From Niallia circulans (lineage in GTDB: Bacteria; Bacillota; Bacilli; Bacillales; Cytobacillaceae), in the NCBI RefSeq assembly GCF_003726095.1, contig NZ_CP026031.1, positions 1,922,001 to 1,986,000 on the forward strand: a stretch of 64,000 bases of DNA, in the 5' to 3' direction. Below, in pieces: positions 1-9,480 of the stretch. The notes below the pieces were generated by a model. It was not told where the DNA came from and made no database searches. It saw only the letters and a program-made list of their open reading frames with translations. Both the position numbers and the translations under genes were made by a program. Position 1 is the first letter of the stretch, and every line of letters begins with the position of its first letter.

Positions 1-283
1 TGGAATCCCTACACCTCCCTACCTCAAATTTAGTATTACAAAGTGAAAAATAGTACAGAAGACAAGTTAAAAGTTAGTGGTTTTATAAGCATCTTTTTAG
101 CTAAATTATAAAATTGCCGTATGCTTGTTAGGCATTTGTATCAAGCAAAATAGCGCTGAGAAACATACACTATTTCGAAAGCAGAAAAATCTAGGCACTT
201 TCCCTTGCAAAAAAGCTAATAAAAAGATGAAGTTTGTTTTAAGGATATGTGTTAAAACAAAAATACAAAGAGGAGGAAATGTT

Positions 284-529
284 ATGCAAAATCAATACAT
301 TTATACAAATGACCTACGAAGAATTCGACCTGGCTTTGGAAGACCAGGATTCGGAAGACCAGGGTTTGGTTTTGGAAGACCAGGGTTTGGAAGACCAGGA
401 TTTGGATTTGGACTAGGATTATTAGGCGGATTTGCAACTGGTGCATTGCTTAGTCCAGCATTTGTTGGAGGATGGGGTTATCCACCATTTGGTTTCGGCT
501 TTGGCGTTCCGCCATTTGGTTTTTATTAA
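284..529 (+). CDS. Gly/Phe-rich small repeat protein
   Basis: The 81-aa product has a short polar N-terminus, then about five tandem copies of R-P-G-F-G (some extended by F-G), a small hydrophobic glycine/alanine stretch and a Tyr/Pro/Phe/Gly tail ending GFY. I chose the ATG at 284 because it follows a strong AGGAGG site about 8 nt upstream; a longer upstream reading has no such site. Low-complexity Gly-rich proteins of this size in Bacillaceae are often spore-surface or inner-coat associated, but nothing here proves that. A hairpin terminator lies downstream. The function is unknown. Confidence 0.7.
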   Translation: MQNQYIYTNDLRRIRPGFGRPGFGRPGFGFGRPGFGRPGFGFGLGLLGGFATGALLSPAFVGGWGYPPFGFGFGVPPFGFY

Positions 530-644
530 AAACCGGTTGTTCCCTATAGTGTATGTATGGTGAAAACAGTATAAATCATAACTTAATCTAGCAATCATTT
601 GCGAATTTGTTAAAAAGAAGAATTCACTATCGCAATAGAAATAA

Positions 645-688
645 ACCTAAACAATAATATGTAAGTTCCATTACATTATTGTTTAGGT
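645..688. terminator. Bidirectional intrinsic terminator
   Basis: Long inverted repeat with arms ACCTAAACAATAAT and its complement around a short loop, between the convergent Gly-rich gene and the DUF2089/membrane-protein pair. It could serve both strands. Confidence 0.7.
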
Positions 689-740
689 ATTTATTCGTGA
701 CCAATATACATAGTCCAGAAGTACCTTTACGAAGCTTTCG

Positions 741-1028
741 CTATTTCATATCATGAGATTTCATTTTATCTAATTCTTTTCTTCTTTTTTCGTGAAGATA
801 TTTTCTTCCGCCACTCCATTCTGCAAGAAGAAATAAACTTCCTAATAACAGAATAAGGATGTATGCAATAAAACTTTCGATTCGATCTGTTGCCAGCATC
901 CATGTAACAAATCCAATATAAAGTAAAGGTAAAACTGCTCCCCAGTAAATGCTGTTTCTAGTTGAAAAGAAGAACTGAACAGCTAAAATACCAGCAGTAA
1001 TAAAAACACCATAAAAATCTATATCCAT
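741..1028 (-). CDS. Small membrane protein, partner of DUF2089-like regulator
   Basis: The 95-aa protein has about three hydrophobic helices (roughly residues 8-24, 28-46 and 52-70) and a basic cytoplasmic tail rich in Lys/Arg/Glu. Its start overlaps the end of the upstream regulator gene, so the two are co-transcribed and translationally coupled. Small membrane proteins often accompany DUF2089-type regulators, which suggests a sensor or envelope-stress pairing. The function is not known. Confidence 0.7.
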   Translation of the reverse strand: MDIDFYGVFITAGILAVQFFFSTRNSIYWGAVLPLLYIGFVTWMLATDRIESFIAYILILLLGSLFLLAEWSGGRKYLHEKRRKELDKMKSHDMK

Positions 1029-1327
1029 TATTTCTCATTCCTTTCTTTTTTATATTTTTCAATAATTAATTTTGCATCTTCCACACTTATACGATCATCA
1101 ATTGAGAGGCCCTTGATAAATTTAATAAACTCTTCGTTTTCCAAGACATCATTCATTTTAATTTTATCGATTAAACGATCAAGTTTAAGTCTCACTGTTG
1201 GATAGGAAACCTCATAGATTTTGGCAATTTCTTTTAACGATCCTGAAGTTAGAATAAACTTCTTGATAAATTCAAGATCTTCAATTTCTAATGTTAAAAT
1301 CCAGTTTGGCACATCTTTTATATCCAC
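1028..1327 (-). CDS. DUF2089-like helix-turn-helix protein
   Basis: The 99-aa protein has a predicted helix-turn-helix near residues 30-55 (GSLKEIAKIYEVSYPTVRLK), preceded by a short region typical of the C-terminal part of DUF2089 proteins; the zinc-ribbon often found at the front of that family is missing. It is likely a transcription regulator. It shares one base with the downstream membrane-protein gene. An AT-rich stretch upstream (about 1330-1450) could hold the promoter. Confidence 0.65.
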   Translation of the reverse strand: MDIKDVPNWILTLEIEDLEFIKKFILTSGSLKEIAKIYEVSYPTVRLKLDRLIDKIKMNDVLENEEFIKFIKGLSIDDRISVEDAKLIIEKYKKERNEK

Positions 1328-1523
1328 ACAACCTCACTCCTTTCTATTTATCACAAAATTAGTTTAACATATTTTTTAATAAAATAAAACAAAATATTAA
1401 TTTTATTAAAAACATTTTATATCTACACTTTAATTTTTATGATAATTTAGTTAAGTTTTTTAGAGTTTTATTTAAGAATGAAAGAAGTTATTACTTTAAA
1501 TCATTACTTTCTCTACCAATAAT

Positions 1524-1643
1524 TGGAGCGGAAGGGGTGAGACTCCTATGGGCTGATAGAAAGTCTGAGACCCTGCAGGAGCGTATGAGACGAAGCGGCT
1601 CGGCGCTCGACCCAAGGAAAGCGAACCCCTGTAGCGGAAATAA
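1524..1643 (+). repeat. Dispersed Bacillaceae intergenic repeat, copy 1
   Basis: GC-rich element starting GGAGCGGAAGGGG and ending CTGTAGCGGAAAT, with GAGACCCTGCAGGAGCG inside. It has the pattern of imperfect palindromic repeats found at many intergenic sites in Bacillaceae. A second, inverted copy is at 63255-63375. No coding potential is seen; the rest of the 1328-1790 gap is AT-rich and otherwise empty apart from the following terminator. Confidence 0.65.
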
Positions 1644-1663
1644 ATACCTTATTAGAAGAGGTC

Positions 1664-1717
1664 ATAAAAAAAGACCATAGGCAAAACCTCAAATTTCAAA
1701 GAGTTTGTCTATAGTCT
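1664..1717 (-). terminator. Terminator of the vanY-like gene
   Basis: On the minus strand, arms AGACTATAGACAAAC and GTTTTGCCTATGGTCT are followed by a run of seven T, just downstream of the carboxypeptidase gene. Confidence 0.65.
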
Positions 1718-1790
1718 GAGAGACTGTGCATTTCACAGCCTTCTTTTACATGTAATTCAGTTTTGGGATTAATCACATTTTGCATCCCCC

Positions 1791-2687
1791 TTATCTATCC
1801 ATCTGAGAAGGATTTGTTTCCCCATTAAATACTGTCACTATAACACCATCTATATTGTTGCCTGATAGCTCATAGTGAAGATTGTCTGGTACATGAATAT
1901 CCGTAGTTTTTGCGAGTGGATAATAAGAGACATCATATTTTTTCTCATTTAGCGTAATAGAAATGTTTCTTTCTTCTTTTAAATAAGCTAAGTATTCTTC
2001 TAAAACTAAATCCTTTTCCGCCATAATTGCACTATGCGGCAATCCAACATAGCGAATGTGCCAAGGTTCATATTGAATTCCAGTAACTTCTGTTTTATCC
2101 TTGGGATAACGTAATATAAAGCCATATCTCCAAGCGTTATTCTCTAACCATTTACCTTCAGGTGCTGCCTCCATCTTCATTTGTGTAGATCCTACATCAA
2201 GTGATAAACCTAAATTATGTTCGCTATAGCCTGCCGGCAAAGCATAGTCTGCCCCCATATCATGATACAGAACATTTTGCTCCTCAAAGTCTCGAAAGCC
2301 ACTACTGATTAGAAAATGATTAACCCCTTCCTTTTTAGCGGCAGCTATCATCTCTGAGAATTTATGGAGTACCTCCTTAGACAATTTAATTTTATTATCG
2401 AACAGCACAAATCCCTGTGTCCATTCTTTATGTCTGAATAACTCGACAACATCTGACTTTATACTCTCTTGATGAACCGGAAATTCTTTATTAATCAGAA
2501 GCAAATTTCCTTGAAAGACCATTTCTCTTGAAATCTTTATTTTTCGTAAACCCTCATCGTTAGCACGATTGTCTAAATATCCACTGTTTTTTTGAATCAC
2601 TATTTTATCTGAAAGAGGAGATTCTTTATAGACAAAGAAAAAAAACACACCTATTAATAATAACAATAAACATCCCCACTTCTTCAT
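1791..2687 (-). CDS. vanY: VanY-family D-alanyl-D-alanine carboxypeptidase
   Basis: This 298-aa zinc peptidase should remove the terminal D-Ala from peptidoglycan pentapeptides outside the membrane. An N-terminal hydrophobic anchor (residues about 4-20) follows MKKWGC. The C-terminal half carries the VanY/LAS metallopeptidase signatures: YSEHNLGLSLDVG (zinc His and Asp) and EPWHIRYVG (second zinc His). Start is supported by an AGGAGG-like site. It lies directly downstream of a VanR/VanS-like two-component system in the same direction, so it is probably part of that regulon. No vanH, vanA or vanX partner is visible, so it is not evidence of glycopeptide resistance by itself. The short extra C-terminal domain (residues about 235-298) is unrecognised. 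Confidence 0.85.
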   Translation of the reverse strand: MKKWGCLLLLLIGVFFFFVYKESPLSDKIVIQKNSGYLDNRANDEGLRKIKISREMVFQGNLLLINKEFPVHQESIKSDVVELFRHKEWTQGFVLFDNKIKLSKEVLHKFSEMIAAAKKEGVNHFLISSGFRDFEEQNVLYHDMGADYALPAGYSEHNLGLSLDVGSTQMKMEAAPEGKWLENNAWRYGFILRYPKDKTEVTGIQYEPWHIRYVGLPHSAIMAEKDLVLEEYLAYLKEERNISITLNEKKYDVSYYPLAKTTDIHVPDNLHYELSGNNIDGVIVTVFNGETNPSQMDR

Positions 2688-2777
2688 TTTAAAATCCTCC
2701 TTATTCTTATAAATAATAGAATAGGGGCAACTTTTTAAAAAAAGAGTAGGGTAAAGTTTAAATTTTTCTTAAATTCT

Positions 2778-3899
2778 TTATAAAATTTCAATTGGAGCAT
2801 TTTCCTGCGGTAAACGTACTTCAAACACAGTACGTATCAAATTACTTTCAGCTTTTATCGTGCCATTATGCTGCTCCACAATATTCTTTGCAATGAATAA
2901 ACCAAGGCCTGTGCTATTTTCTTGCTGAGTTCGTGCTTTATCACCTGTATAAAACATATCAAAAAGAAAAGGGTGTTCTTCAGCCGGAATACTATCTCCA
3001 TAATTCACAATCTGAACAACTACTACATTTTCTTCAACAAAACCATTAATGTCCACATACCGGCCATCATATCCATATCGAATAGCATTAGTTAAAAGAT
3101 TTTCAAATACACGAGCTAATAACTCTCCATCTCCCCAAATAAGTAAACGGGGGAGAATATTTATTCGGGCAATCAAATCATTTTTTTCGAAAACAGGATA
3201 TAATTCTTCTTTTAATTGAAGAAGTAAATCACTTATATTAATTTCCTTCTTATCAATTGGCAGCATCCCATAGTTCATTCTAGTAATTTCGAATAATTCA
3301 TCAATCAATCTTTCCAAACGCTGGGATTTAGTATAAGCAATCGTTAAAAAATGCCTCCGTTGTTCTTTAGTCAACTTCTCATCCTTCAGGATTAAGTCTA
3401 AATAACCTAAAATAGAAGTTAAGGGAGTACGCAAATCATGAGCCAAATTTACAACTAACTGTTCCTTACTACTTTCTGAAAAGTCGCCTCTTTGTATGGC
3501 ATCTTCTAATTTCTCGCTAGCCAGATTAATTGCTTGTCCAATATCTCCAAATTCATCATTTGAGTTGATTATTACTTTATGTTTAAAATTCCCATGAGAA
3601 AGATAATGAATTCCATTGGATATATCCTTGAAATAATTTGAATAAGGCTTTGTGAGTATATAAAAAAACAATAAGGACAGGCAGAAAAATAATATAAAGA
3701 AGAAGGCAAAATCTCCAATACTTTTGATGAATTGACGAAGTAGTACTAGTGAATCACCATATTGAACCATCGTATGATAGTAAAGTTGTAACACTTTATA
3801 AATGAAATAAGTGATGATACCTGTCAGAAACATACTGGCAGCAAATAATGCAGTTATTCTAGCACGAAAACTGCGCATAAATTTAGCCATTGAAAGCAT
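2778..3899 (-). CDS. VanS-like sensor histidine kinase
   Basis: Membrane sensor kinase of about 373 aa. Two transmembrane segments near the N-terminus bracket a short external loop; a HAMP linker follows. The HisKA box has LAHDLRTPLTSILGY with the phospho-accepting His. HATPase motifs are FENLLTNAIRYG (N box), a shortened GD region, and TGLGLFIAKNIVEQHNG (G2). The start at 3899 follows GGGGAGTGGGG and overlaps the end of the response regulator gene by 17 nt; an ATG at 3890 is also possible. Architecture and neighbours resemble VanS-type kinases that sense cell-envelope damage. The signal is unknown. Confidence 0.85.
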   Translation of the reverse strand: MLSMAKFMRSFRARITALFAASMFLTGIITYFIYKVLQLYYHTMVQYGDSLVLLRQFIKSIGDFAFFFILFFCLSLLFFYILTKPYSNYFKDISNGIHYLSHGNFKHKVIINSNDEFGDIGQAINLASEKLEDAIQRGDFSESSKEQLVVNLAHDLRTPLTSILGYLDLILKDEKLTKEQRRHFLTIAYTKSQRLERLIDELFEITRMNYGMLPIDKKEINISDLLLQLKEELYPVFEKNDLIARINILPRLLIWGDGELLARVFENLLTNAIRYGYDGRYVDINGFVEENVVVVQIVNYGDSIPAEEHPFLFDMFYTGDKARTQQENSTGLGLFIAKNIVEQHNGTIKAESNLIRTVFEVRLPQENAPIEIL

Positions 3900-4581
3900 A
3901 CCCCACTCCCCATACAGTTTTGATAATCTTATTTTTCCGCTTATCTTCTCCAAGCTTCTTCCTCAATGTACGTATATGCACCATTACCGTATTAGCTCCT
4001 TCAAAATATGCATCCCCCCATACTTTTTGAAAGATATTTTCAACACTATAAACTTTTTTCGGATGACTGGCTAACAAATGTAATATATCAAACTCTTTCG
4101 GTGTCAGTTCAATCGTTTCTCCTTGAAGCAACACAGTACGTTGCTCAAGTGAAATGACTATTTCACCAAATTCCAAGATTGTTTTATTAGTGCTTGCGAT
4201 TGGATTATTCAGCTTCATAAATCGTCGTAACTGAGCATTTACACGTGCCACTAATTCAATGGGAGAAAATGGCTTTGTCATATAATCATCTGCTCCAATC
4301 ACTAATCCATGGACTTTATCAAAATCAGAAGTTTTTGCACTCAAAAAAATGATAGGCATATTATATTTTTCCCGAATCAGGCGAGTTACGTCATATCCAT
4401 CCATTATCGGCATCATTATGTCTAAAATCACTAAATCAATGGACCGTGTCTGGATAGCTAATATTGCATCTTGGCCATTAAGCACTTTCACGCAATTGTA
4501 ACCTTCTTTTTCTAAATGGATTGCAACCAGATCAGCAATCTCTTCCTCATCATCTGCAATTAAAATCGAAATAGTTTTCAT
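3883..4581 (-). CDS. VanR-like OmpR-family response regulator
   Basis: The 232-aa regulator has an N-terminal receiver domain (acidic DDEEE pocket, phospho-accepting Asp in DLVILDIMMP, conserved Thr/Ser in FLSAKT and Lys in YMTKPF) and a C-terminal winged helix (about residues 130-230, ending KTVWGVGYAF). I chose ATG 4581 since AAAGGAG sits about 9 nt upstream. It overlaps the kinase gene start, as usual for paired genes. It likely activates the downstream kinase and vanY-like carboxypeptidase genes; no operator was identified. Confidence 0.88.
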   Translation of the reverse strand: MKTISILIADDEEEIADLVAIHLEKEGYNCVKVLNGQDAILAIQTRSIDLVILDIMMPIMDGYDVTRLIREKYNMPIIFLSAKTSDFDKVHGLVIGADDYMTKPFSPIELVARVNAQLRRFMKLNNPIASTNKTILEFGEIVISLEQRTVLLQGETIELTPKEFDILHLLASHPKKVYSVENIFQKVWGDAYFEGANTVMVHIRTLRKKLGEDKRKNKIIKTVWGVGYAFNG

Positions 4582-4772
4582 CTGTTTCACTCCTTTAAGA
4601 AGTTTCATCGCTTTAATAGCACAACTCCAAGCTTCAATGGTTAGGAGGAATACCGTTTTTCAATATATCCTCTCCGAGTTCTATTCATTACTATAAGCTG
4701 TTATACTACTTTTACGCAACTTCTCCTGTCCCTATTTAGTATCACATAAATTCATTCTCAACTTTCAACTAT

Positions 4773-4810
4773 AAAAAAACCTCTTCATTAATATTAAGAA
4801 GAGGTTTTTT
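4773..4810 (-). terminator. Terminator of nrdJ
   Basis: Perfect hairpin, AAAAAACCTCTTC paired with GAAGAGGTTTTTT, directly downstream of the leftward ribonucleotide reductase gene and before the response regulator. Confidence 0.85.
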
Positions 4811-4855
4811 GGGAGAATGTTTTCAATTCAGCCATTTTTCTATATCTAAAATTTA

Positions 4856-7408
4856 TTAAAGTCCACATTTTAATTGTGTGTTGCAATTCGTACAAGTATT
4901 ACAGCCGCCAATTTCTTCGACGACGCCTTGTCTGCATACAGGACAAGTATCGCCTATCTCTGACCCAATCGTTACGTTTGTTGATTGCAATTCATTTATT
5001 GTATCAACAAGAACAACATGTGTTTTTTCCTGTTTTTGTAGTAGTATATCTTCGAATGTATTCTCTTCTGCCTTTAATGTTAGCACTTGACTGTCACGTG
5101 AACCATCAACATATACCGTACCACCCTTAGCGCCGCCACGGTATAATCTCTCATATACTTTCTGAACCTGCTCTACACTATATCCTTTTGGCGCATTTAC
5201 CGTTTTACTAATAGAGCTGTCAATCCATCGCTGAATGATACATTGTACATCAGCATGAGCCTCAGGTGCCAGATCCATTGCAGCAACGAACCAATTGGGA
5301 AGATTATCTGAGTCTGCCTCTGGATGTGCATCTAAATATTCTTGAACAATATCTGCTTTTACTTCGATAAATTTTCCAAGTCTCCCGCTTCGGAAGTAAG
5401 AGAAGGAGAAGTATGGCTCTAGACCAGTTGATACCCCAACCATTGTACCTGTGCTTCCGGTTGGTGCAACAGTTAGTAAATGGGAATTACGGATACCATA
5501 TTGAAGAATATTGTCTCTAATATCCTCAGGCATTTTTTTCATGTAGCCAGTATGAATAAAAGCATTGCGTAATCCCGCTTCTTCCTCTTCTGTTTCTGCT
5601 TGTAAGAATGGGAAGCTGCCTTTTTCTTTTGCCAAGTCAATCGATTTTCTGTATGCAGTTGTTGCAATCGTTTCAAATACTCTATCTACTAAGACATTTC
5701 CTTCTTCACTGCCATATTCTGTTTCACAGTATATGAGTAAATCATGAAGGCCCATTACTCCAAGTCCAACACGGCGCTCTCCTAGAGCCTGGTTTTTATT
5801 TTCTTCCAAGAAGTAAGGTGTGGCATCAATAACATTATCCTGCAATCTTACGCCTACTTCTACTGTTTTCTTAAGCTTCTCAAAATTAACGGTCTTGTTT
5901 TCTTTATCTGCCATTTCTGCAAGATTAACAGCAGCAAGGTTACATACACTATATGGTGCCAGCGGCTGCTCACCACATGGGTTTGTCGCGACAACTTTTT
6001 GACCGTAGCTAGTTGCGTTTGTCATTTCATTCGCATTATCAATATAGAAGATACCGGGCTCTGCAGAATAAGTTGCACAGATATTAATTAGATTCCATAA
6101 TTCCTTTGCCTTCATTTTACGATAAATACGAACTCTATTTCCCTTTGCCTCCCACTCTCTTACATCACCAATTTTATGCCATTCTTCATTATAATGTTGC
6201 ATTTGCTCCTCATCGTAACTTTCTACATCTGGGAAACGAAGTGCATATTCTTCATCCTTTTCCACCGCTTCCATAAATTCATTTGTTAAGCAGACAGAAA
6301 TATTTGCGCCAGTTAAAAATTCTGTCTGATGAACGGAATATGTCCCGCCGATTGAAAGCTTTTCTTCTGCATCCCTGAAAATTTCCTCGTTAAAACCACC
6401 TTGGCCAGGGATATTCTTATAATTTAGAATGCCTCGATACATGGCACGCTCTTTTTCCGTTAATGGCGTAAATTTTAATTTATCTTGTGCATATTTTTTA
6501 ATGGTTTGATCTTGTGTATTATCGATCAAGAACCGTAAAATGCGGGGATTTTGCATTTTCGAAATAATGAATTCAATAATATCTGGATGCCAGTCAGCTA
6601 GCATAATCATTTGAGCGCCACGACGAGATCCACCTTGCTCTACTAAATGGGTTAATTTTGCAATATCATCCAACCAAGAAACAGAACCTGAAGATTTTCC
6701 ATTAACTCCTTTGGCTAATGTATTCCGCGGTCTTAATGTAGATCCATTTGTTCCTACACCGCCTCCACGACTCATGATTTCCATAACCTGCTTACGATGC
6801 TCAGAAATACCTTCTCTTGAATCTGGAACAAAAGGCATTACATAGCAATTAAAATATGTAACATCTGTTCCTGCACCTGCTCCATATAACACACGACCAG
6901 CCGGGATGAAGTTCAAATTAACAAGCTCATGGTAAAACTTTTCGAACCATTCTTTTCTTTTCTCTTCCGTCTTTTCTACTGACGCTAGACCAGTTGCATT
7001 ACGCTTAGCGATTTGCTCATAATATAGCTCCAGTGGTTTTTCAATAACCTCTAAAGAACGAATGACAACACCTGTTTCTGCTTCTTTTCCTTCCAGCACA
7101 CCACGATAATCTTCTTCTACTAACACTGTTGCCGTGTTTAAGACATGATCAATTTCTTGAATAAATCCTAGTCCTCTTGCGGGAAACTTAGGATCCTCTT
7201 TAATAGTTAAAACCACAAAATCACCAGCAGTTAATGTAATTTTCTCTGTATCTTTATACGTATAACGATCAAGCATTACCAGTCGAGAAACGCCTTTATA
7301 TGTTAGCTTCATATCTGGGGTAATTGGATGGACCTCCGGAAATAAAGCAATATCCTTATTCAGCTTCTCAACATTTAACTTAATACCCTGGCTTAACAAT
7401 ACTGACAT
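4856..7408 (-). CDS. nrdJ: Adenosylcobalamin-dependent (class II) ribonucleotide reductase
   Basis: This 850-aa enzyme reduces ribonucleotides to deoxyribonucleotides using coenzyme B12. Recognisable parts are FNCYVMPFVPDSREGI near residue 190, NPCGEQPLAPYSVCNLAAVNL with the active-site cysteines, the radical-site region around NSHLLTVAPTGSTGT, and a Cys-rich tail (CPVCRQGVVEEIGGCNTCTNC...CGL) that shuttles reducing equivalents or binds metal. ATG 7408 has GGAG 8 nt upstream; a start seven codons earlier lacks one. It is monocistronic with its own terminator. Two NrdR-like boxes upstream suggest repression by NrdR in response to nucleotide state. Confidence 0.93.
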   Translation of the reverse strand: MSVLLSQGIKLNVEKLNKDIALFPEVHPITPDMKLTYKGVSRLVMLDRYTYKDTEKITLTAGDFVVLTIKEDPKFPARGLGFIQEIDHVLNTATVLVEEDYRGVLEGKEAETGVVIRSLEVIEKPLELYYEQIAKRNATGLASVEKTEEKRKEWFEKFYHELVNLNFIPAGRVLYGAGAGTDVTYFNCYVMPFVPDSREGISEHRKQVMEIMSRGGGVGTNGSTLRPRNTLAKGVNGKSSGSVSWLDDIAKLTHLVEQGGSRRGAQMIMLADWHPDIIEFIISKMQNPRILRFLIDNTQDQTIKKYAQDKLKFTPLTEKERAMYRGILNYKNIPGQGGFNEEIFRDAEEKLSIGGTYSVHQTEFLTGANISVCLTNEFMEAVEKDEEYALRFPDVESYDEEQMQHYNEEWHKIGDVREWEAKGNRVRIYRKMKAKELWNLINICATYSAEPGIFYIDNANEMTNATSYGQKVVATNPCGEQPLAPYSVCNLAAVNLAEMADKENKTVNFEKLKKTVEVGVRLQDNVIDATPYFLEENKNQALGERRVGLGVMGLHDLLIYCETEYGSEEGNVLVDRVFETIATTAYRKSIDLAKEKGSFPFLQAETEEEEAGLRNAFIHTGYMKKMPEDIRDNILQYGIRNSHLLTVAPTGSTGTMVGVSTGLEPYFSFSYFRSGRLGKFIEVKADIVQEYLDAHPEADSDNLPNWFVAAMDLAPEAHADVQCIIQRWIDSSISKTVNAPKGYSVEQVQKVYERLYRGGAKGGTVYVDGSRDSQVLTLKAEENTFEDILLQKQEKTHVVLVDTINELQSTNVTIGSEIGDTCPVCRQGVVEEIGGCNTCTNCNTQLKCGL

Positions 7409-7634
7409 GCAGACAACTCCTTCACTCATAAAAAAATGCTAACTAATTGATGAAAAATTTCTATTAAACTTAAATTAAGAAACTTCTATCCATAATCATG
7501 GTTAATTGATCCATACATACCTTTCCAAACAGTTGATATCTACCCTTCTCCTTATAGAAGTTTAAGAGTGGGATAAATCCATCAATAGGTGTCTAGTAAT
7601 GTGATAACCTAAATCTATCACACAAAAACAGCGA

Positions 7635-7682
7635 AATCAATATATAGTATATAAACAAATGCAAAACATCTATATATTGTAT
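7635..7682 (-). promoter_or_regulatory. Tandem NrdR boxes upstream of nrdJ
   Basis: Two 16-bp sites, AATCAATATATAGTAT (7635-7650) and CATCTATATATTGTAT (7667-7682), match the NrdR consensus ACACWATATATWGTGT at 13 and 12 of 16 positions. They are 32 bp apart start to start, the three-turn spacing known for paired NrdR boxes. The remaining 7430-7917 stretch is AT-rich, with no gene seen. Confidence 0.7.
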
Positions 7683-7917
7683 ATAGATAGAGTGTTAACC
7701 TATTTGTCAAATGATAAAATAAATAGATTCTAAAGAAAAGGAAAGAGAAATTAAGATAACGGGTTATTTAAAAGGATTTTCAACTCTTTTTGCACTTGCA
7801 ACATACAAAAAAGCATAAGCAATTGGAATAGAGCGATTTATCGATTGATAAAATAGCTCAAATTTTTTTGCATTTATAAGCGAATACTCGTTTTCACATT
7901 AACAATTGTCCACAAAA

Positions 7918-7954
7918 AAACACGAAATTCCATTAATAAAAGAATTTCGTGTTT
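7918..7954 (-). terminator. Terminator of lipM
   Basis: Perfect 13-bp stem AAACACGAAATTC / GAATTTCGTGTTT with a short AT-rich loop, immediately after the leftward lipM stop codon. Confidence 0.85.
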
Positions 7955-7961
7955 AAGGATG

Positions 7962-8798
7962 TTATCGTCTAAAGTTCCATTCATCGTTTTCATATTTTTC
8001 TTTGGCAATTTTTTCAACATATTCTACTTCTTCATCTGTTAGTTGATAGTTTTCTAATTGAATTTGCAGCCCTTCTTCAAACCCTTTTTTAAAGGCCTCT
8101 TTCGCCATTTCAATGGTAATATTTCTTGTGGTTAACTCATTAATTGCCACTGCTTTGCTCTTAAATGCTTTTTGCATTCTCTCTTTAACACGCTCATTTG
8201 GATACTTAAATAAACGGAATAATTTATCCTCATCTAAATCAAGTAAAATGGAACCATGCTGCAAAATTACACCTTGCTGTCTTGTCTGTGCACTTCCAGC
8301 AACTTTTCTGCCTTCCACAACTAATTCATACCAGCTAGGAGCATCAAAGCATACTGCGGACCTTGGGCTTTTTAAATTATTTCGCTGCTCTTCTGTTTTC
8401 GGCACTGCAAAATAGGCATCCAAATCTAAAAAATGAAAACCTTTTAAAATGCCTTCCGAAATTACACGATATGCTTCTGTAACTGTTTTAGGCATATTAG
8501 GATGCTCTTCTGAAACAATAACACTATATGTTAATTCGTGTTCATGCAGTACACCTCTTCCGCCTGTCGGTCTTCTAACAAATCCAAGTCCCAATTCTTT
8601 CACTGCGTCTAAATCAATTTCTTTCTCTACCTTCTGAAAATATCCAATAGATAAAGTAGCAGGATTCCAGCCATAAAAACGGATAACCGGCGGAAAAACT
8701 CCTTTAGAATGCCATTCTAATAAAGCTTCGTCTAATGCCATATTAAAAGAAGGAGAATGATTGCCTGAATCAATAAATCTCCATGTTTCTTTTACCAT
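7962..8798 (-). CDS. lipM: Octanoyl-[GcvH]:protein octanoyltransferase LipM
   Basis: LipM moves the octanoyl group from acyl carrier protein to the lipoyl domain of GcvH, the first step of lipoate assembly. The 278-aa length equals B. subtilis LipM (YqhM). The BPL/LPL fold signatures [18 protein letters not shown] and GRKVAGSAQ (Lys165) are present, and the catalytic cysteine is Cys150 in SAVCFD. It sits in the conserved location beside the rhodanese and the glycine decarboxylase genes, fitting its role in lipoylating the glycine cleavage system. An AAGAGGG site precedes the ATG. Confidence 0.92.
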   Translation of the reverse strand: MVKETWRFIDSGNHSPSFNMALDEALLEWHSKGVFPPVIRFYGWNPATLSIGYFQKVEKEIDLDAVKELGLGFVRRPTGGRGVLHEHELTYSVIVSEEHPNMPKTVTEAYRVISEGILKGFHFLDLDAYFAVPKTEEQRNNLKSPRSAVCFDAPSWYELVVEGRKVAGSAQTRQQGVILQHGSILLDLDEDKLFRLFKYPNERVKERMQKAFKSKAVAINELTTRNITIEMAKEAFKKGFEEGLQIQLENYQLTDEEVEYVEKIAKEKYENDEWNFRR

Positions 8799-9000
8799 GA
8801 TGAACCCTCTTTTTCTATGTATGATGTATTCCTAAATCCTTACTAAGGATATCAAAATATCAGATTATTTAAAAGTAACTTGCATGAAAAACATGCTATT
8901 CTTCAAACTTTAGAAGGTTCATGTAAGTATTTACTTTACTACTATACCAGTTGATAGATATAATAGAGATAGTGCAAGTAATTGAAAGGAGAAATGAGAA

Positions 9001-9384
9001 TTGACAATGATTTATACTCTTCTCATCATTTTAGTCGCATTCCTTGTATATTCATTAGTGATGTGGCTGTATCAACGCCGAATTGTTAAAACTGTTAACC
9101 AAGATGAATTTCGTCAAGGCTACAGAAAAGCACAATTAATTGATGTACGTGAACCGAACGAATATGAGGCAGGACATGTACTTGGCGCAAGAAATATTCC
9201 ACTATCACAGCTAAAGATGAGAAAAAGTGAAATCCGTCCTGATAAACCAGTATATCTATACTGTCAAAATGGGATGAGAAGCGGCAGAGCTGCTCAATTT
9301 CTATATCGTAAAGGGTACAAGGATTTAACCCAATTAGAAGGCGGATTTAAAAAGTGGACAGGGAAAATTAAAGCAAAAAAATAA
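9001..9384 (+). CDS. yqhL: Rhodanese-like protein YqhL
   Basis: The 127-aa protein has one N-terminal transmembrane helix (residues about 4-20) followed by a single rhodanese domain with the cysteine loop CQNGMRSGRA (putative persulfide-carrying Cys) and the GGFKKW C-terminal signature. It is likely a membrane-anchored sulfurtransferase. The start is TTG 9001, 9 nt after AAAGGAG; the ATG two codons later is too far from that site. It is divergent from lipM, as in B. subtilis. Confidence 0.88.
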   Translation: MTMIYTLLIILVAFLVYSLVMWLYQRRIVKTVNQDEFRQGYRKAQLIDVREPNEYEAGHVLGARNIPLSQLKMRKSEIRPDKPVYLYCQNGMRSGRAAQFLYRKGYKDLTQLEGGFKKWTGKIKAKK

Positions 9385-9415
9385 TAATGCTCTTATTGAA
9401 ATTATTATATAGAAG

Positions 9416-9452
9416 AAAGCTGATGCCAATTTACTTGGACATCAGCTTTTTT
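9416..9452. terminator. Bidirectional terminator between yqhL and gcvPB
   Basis: Stem AAAGCTGATG / CATCAGCTTT followed by a T-run on the plus strand, between two convergent genes. Confidence 0.8.
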
Positions 9453-9480
9453 ATTACTTAAATCATAGCACCCAGACGAA

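Noticed and set aside
1791..4608. Glycopeptide resistance cluster
   Set aside because: Only VanR/S/Y-like genes are present; the required ligase, dehydrogenase and dipeptidase genes are absent.
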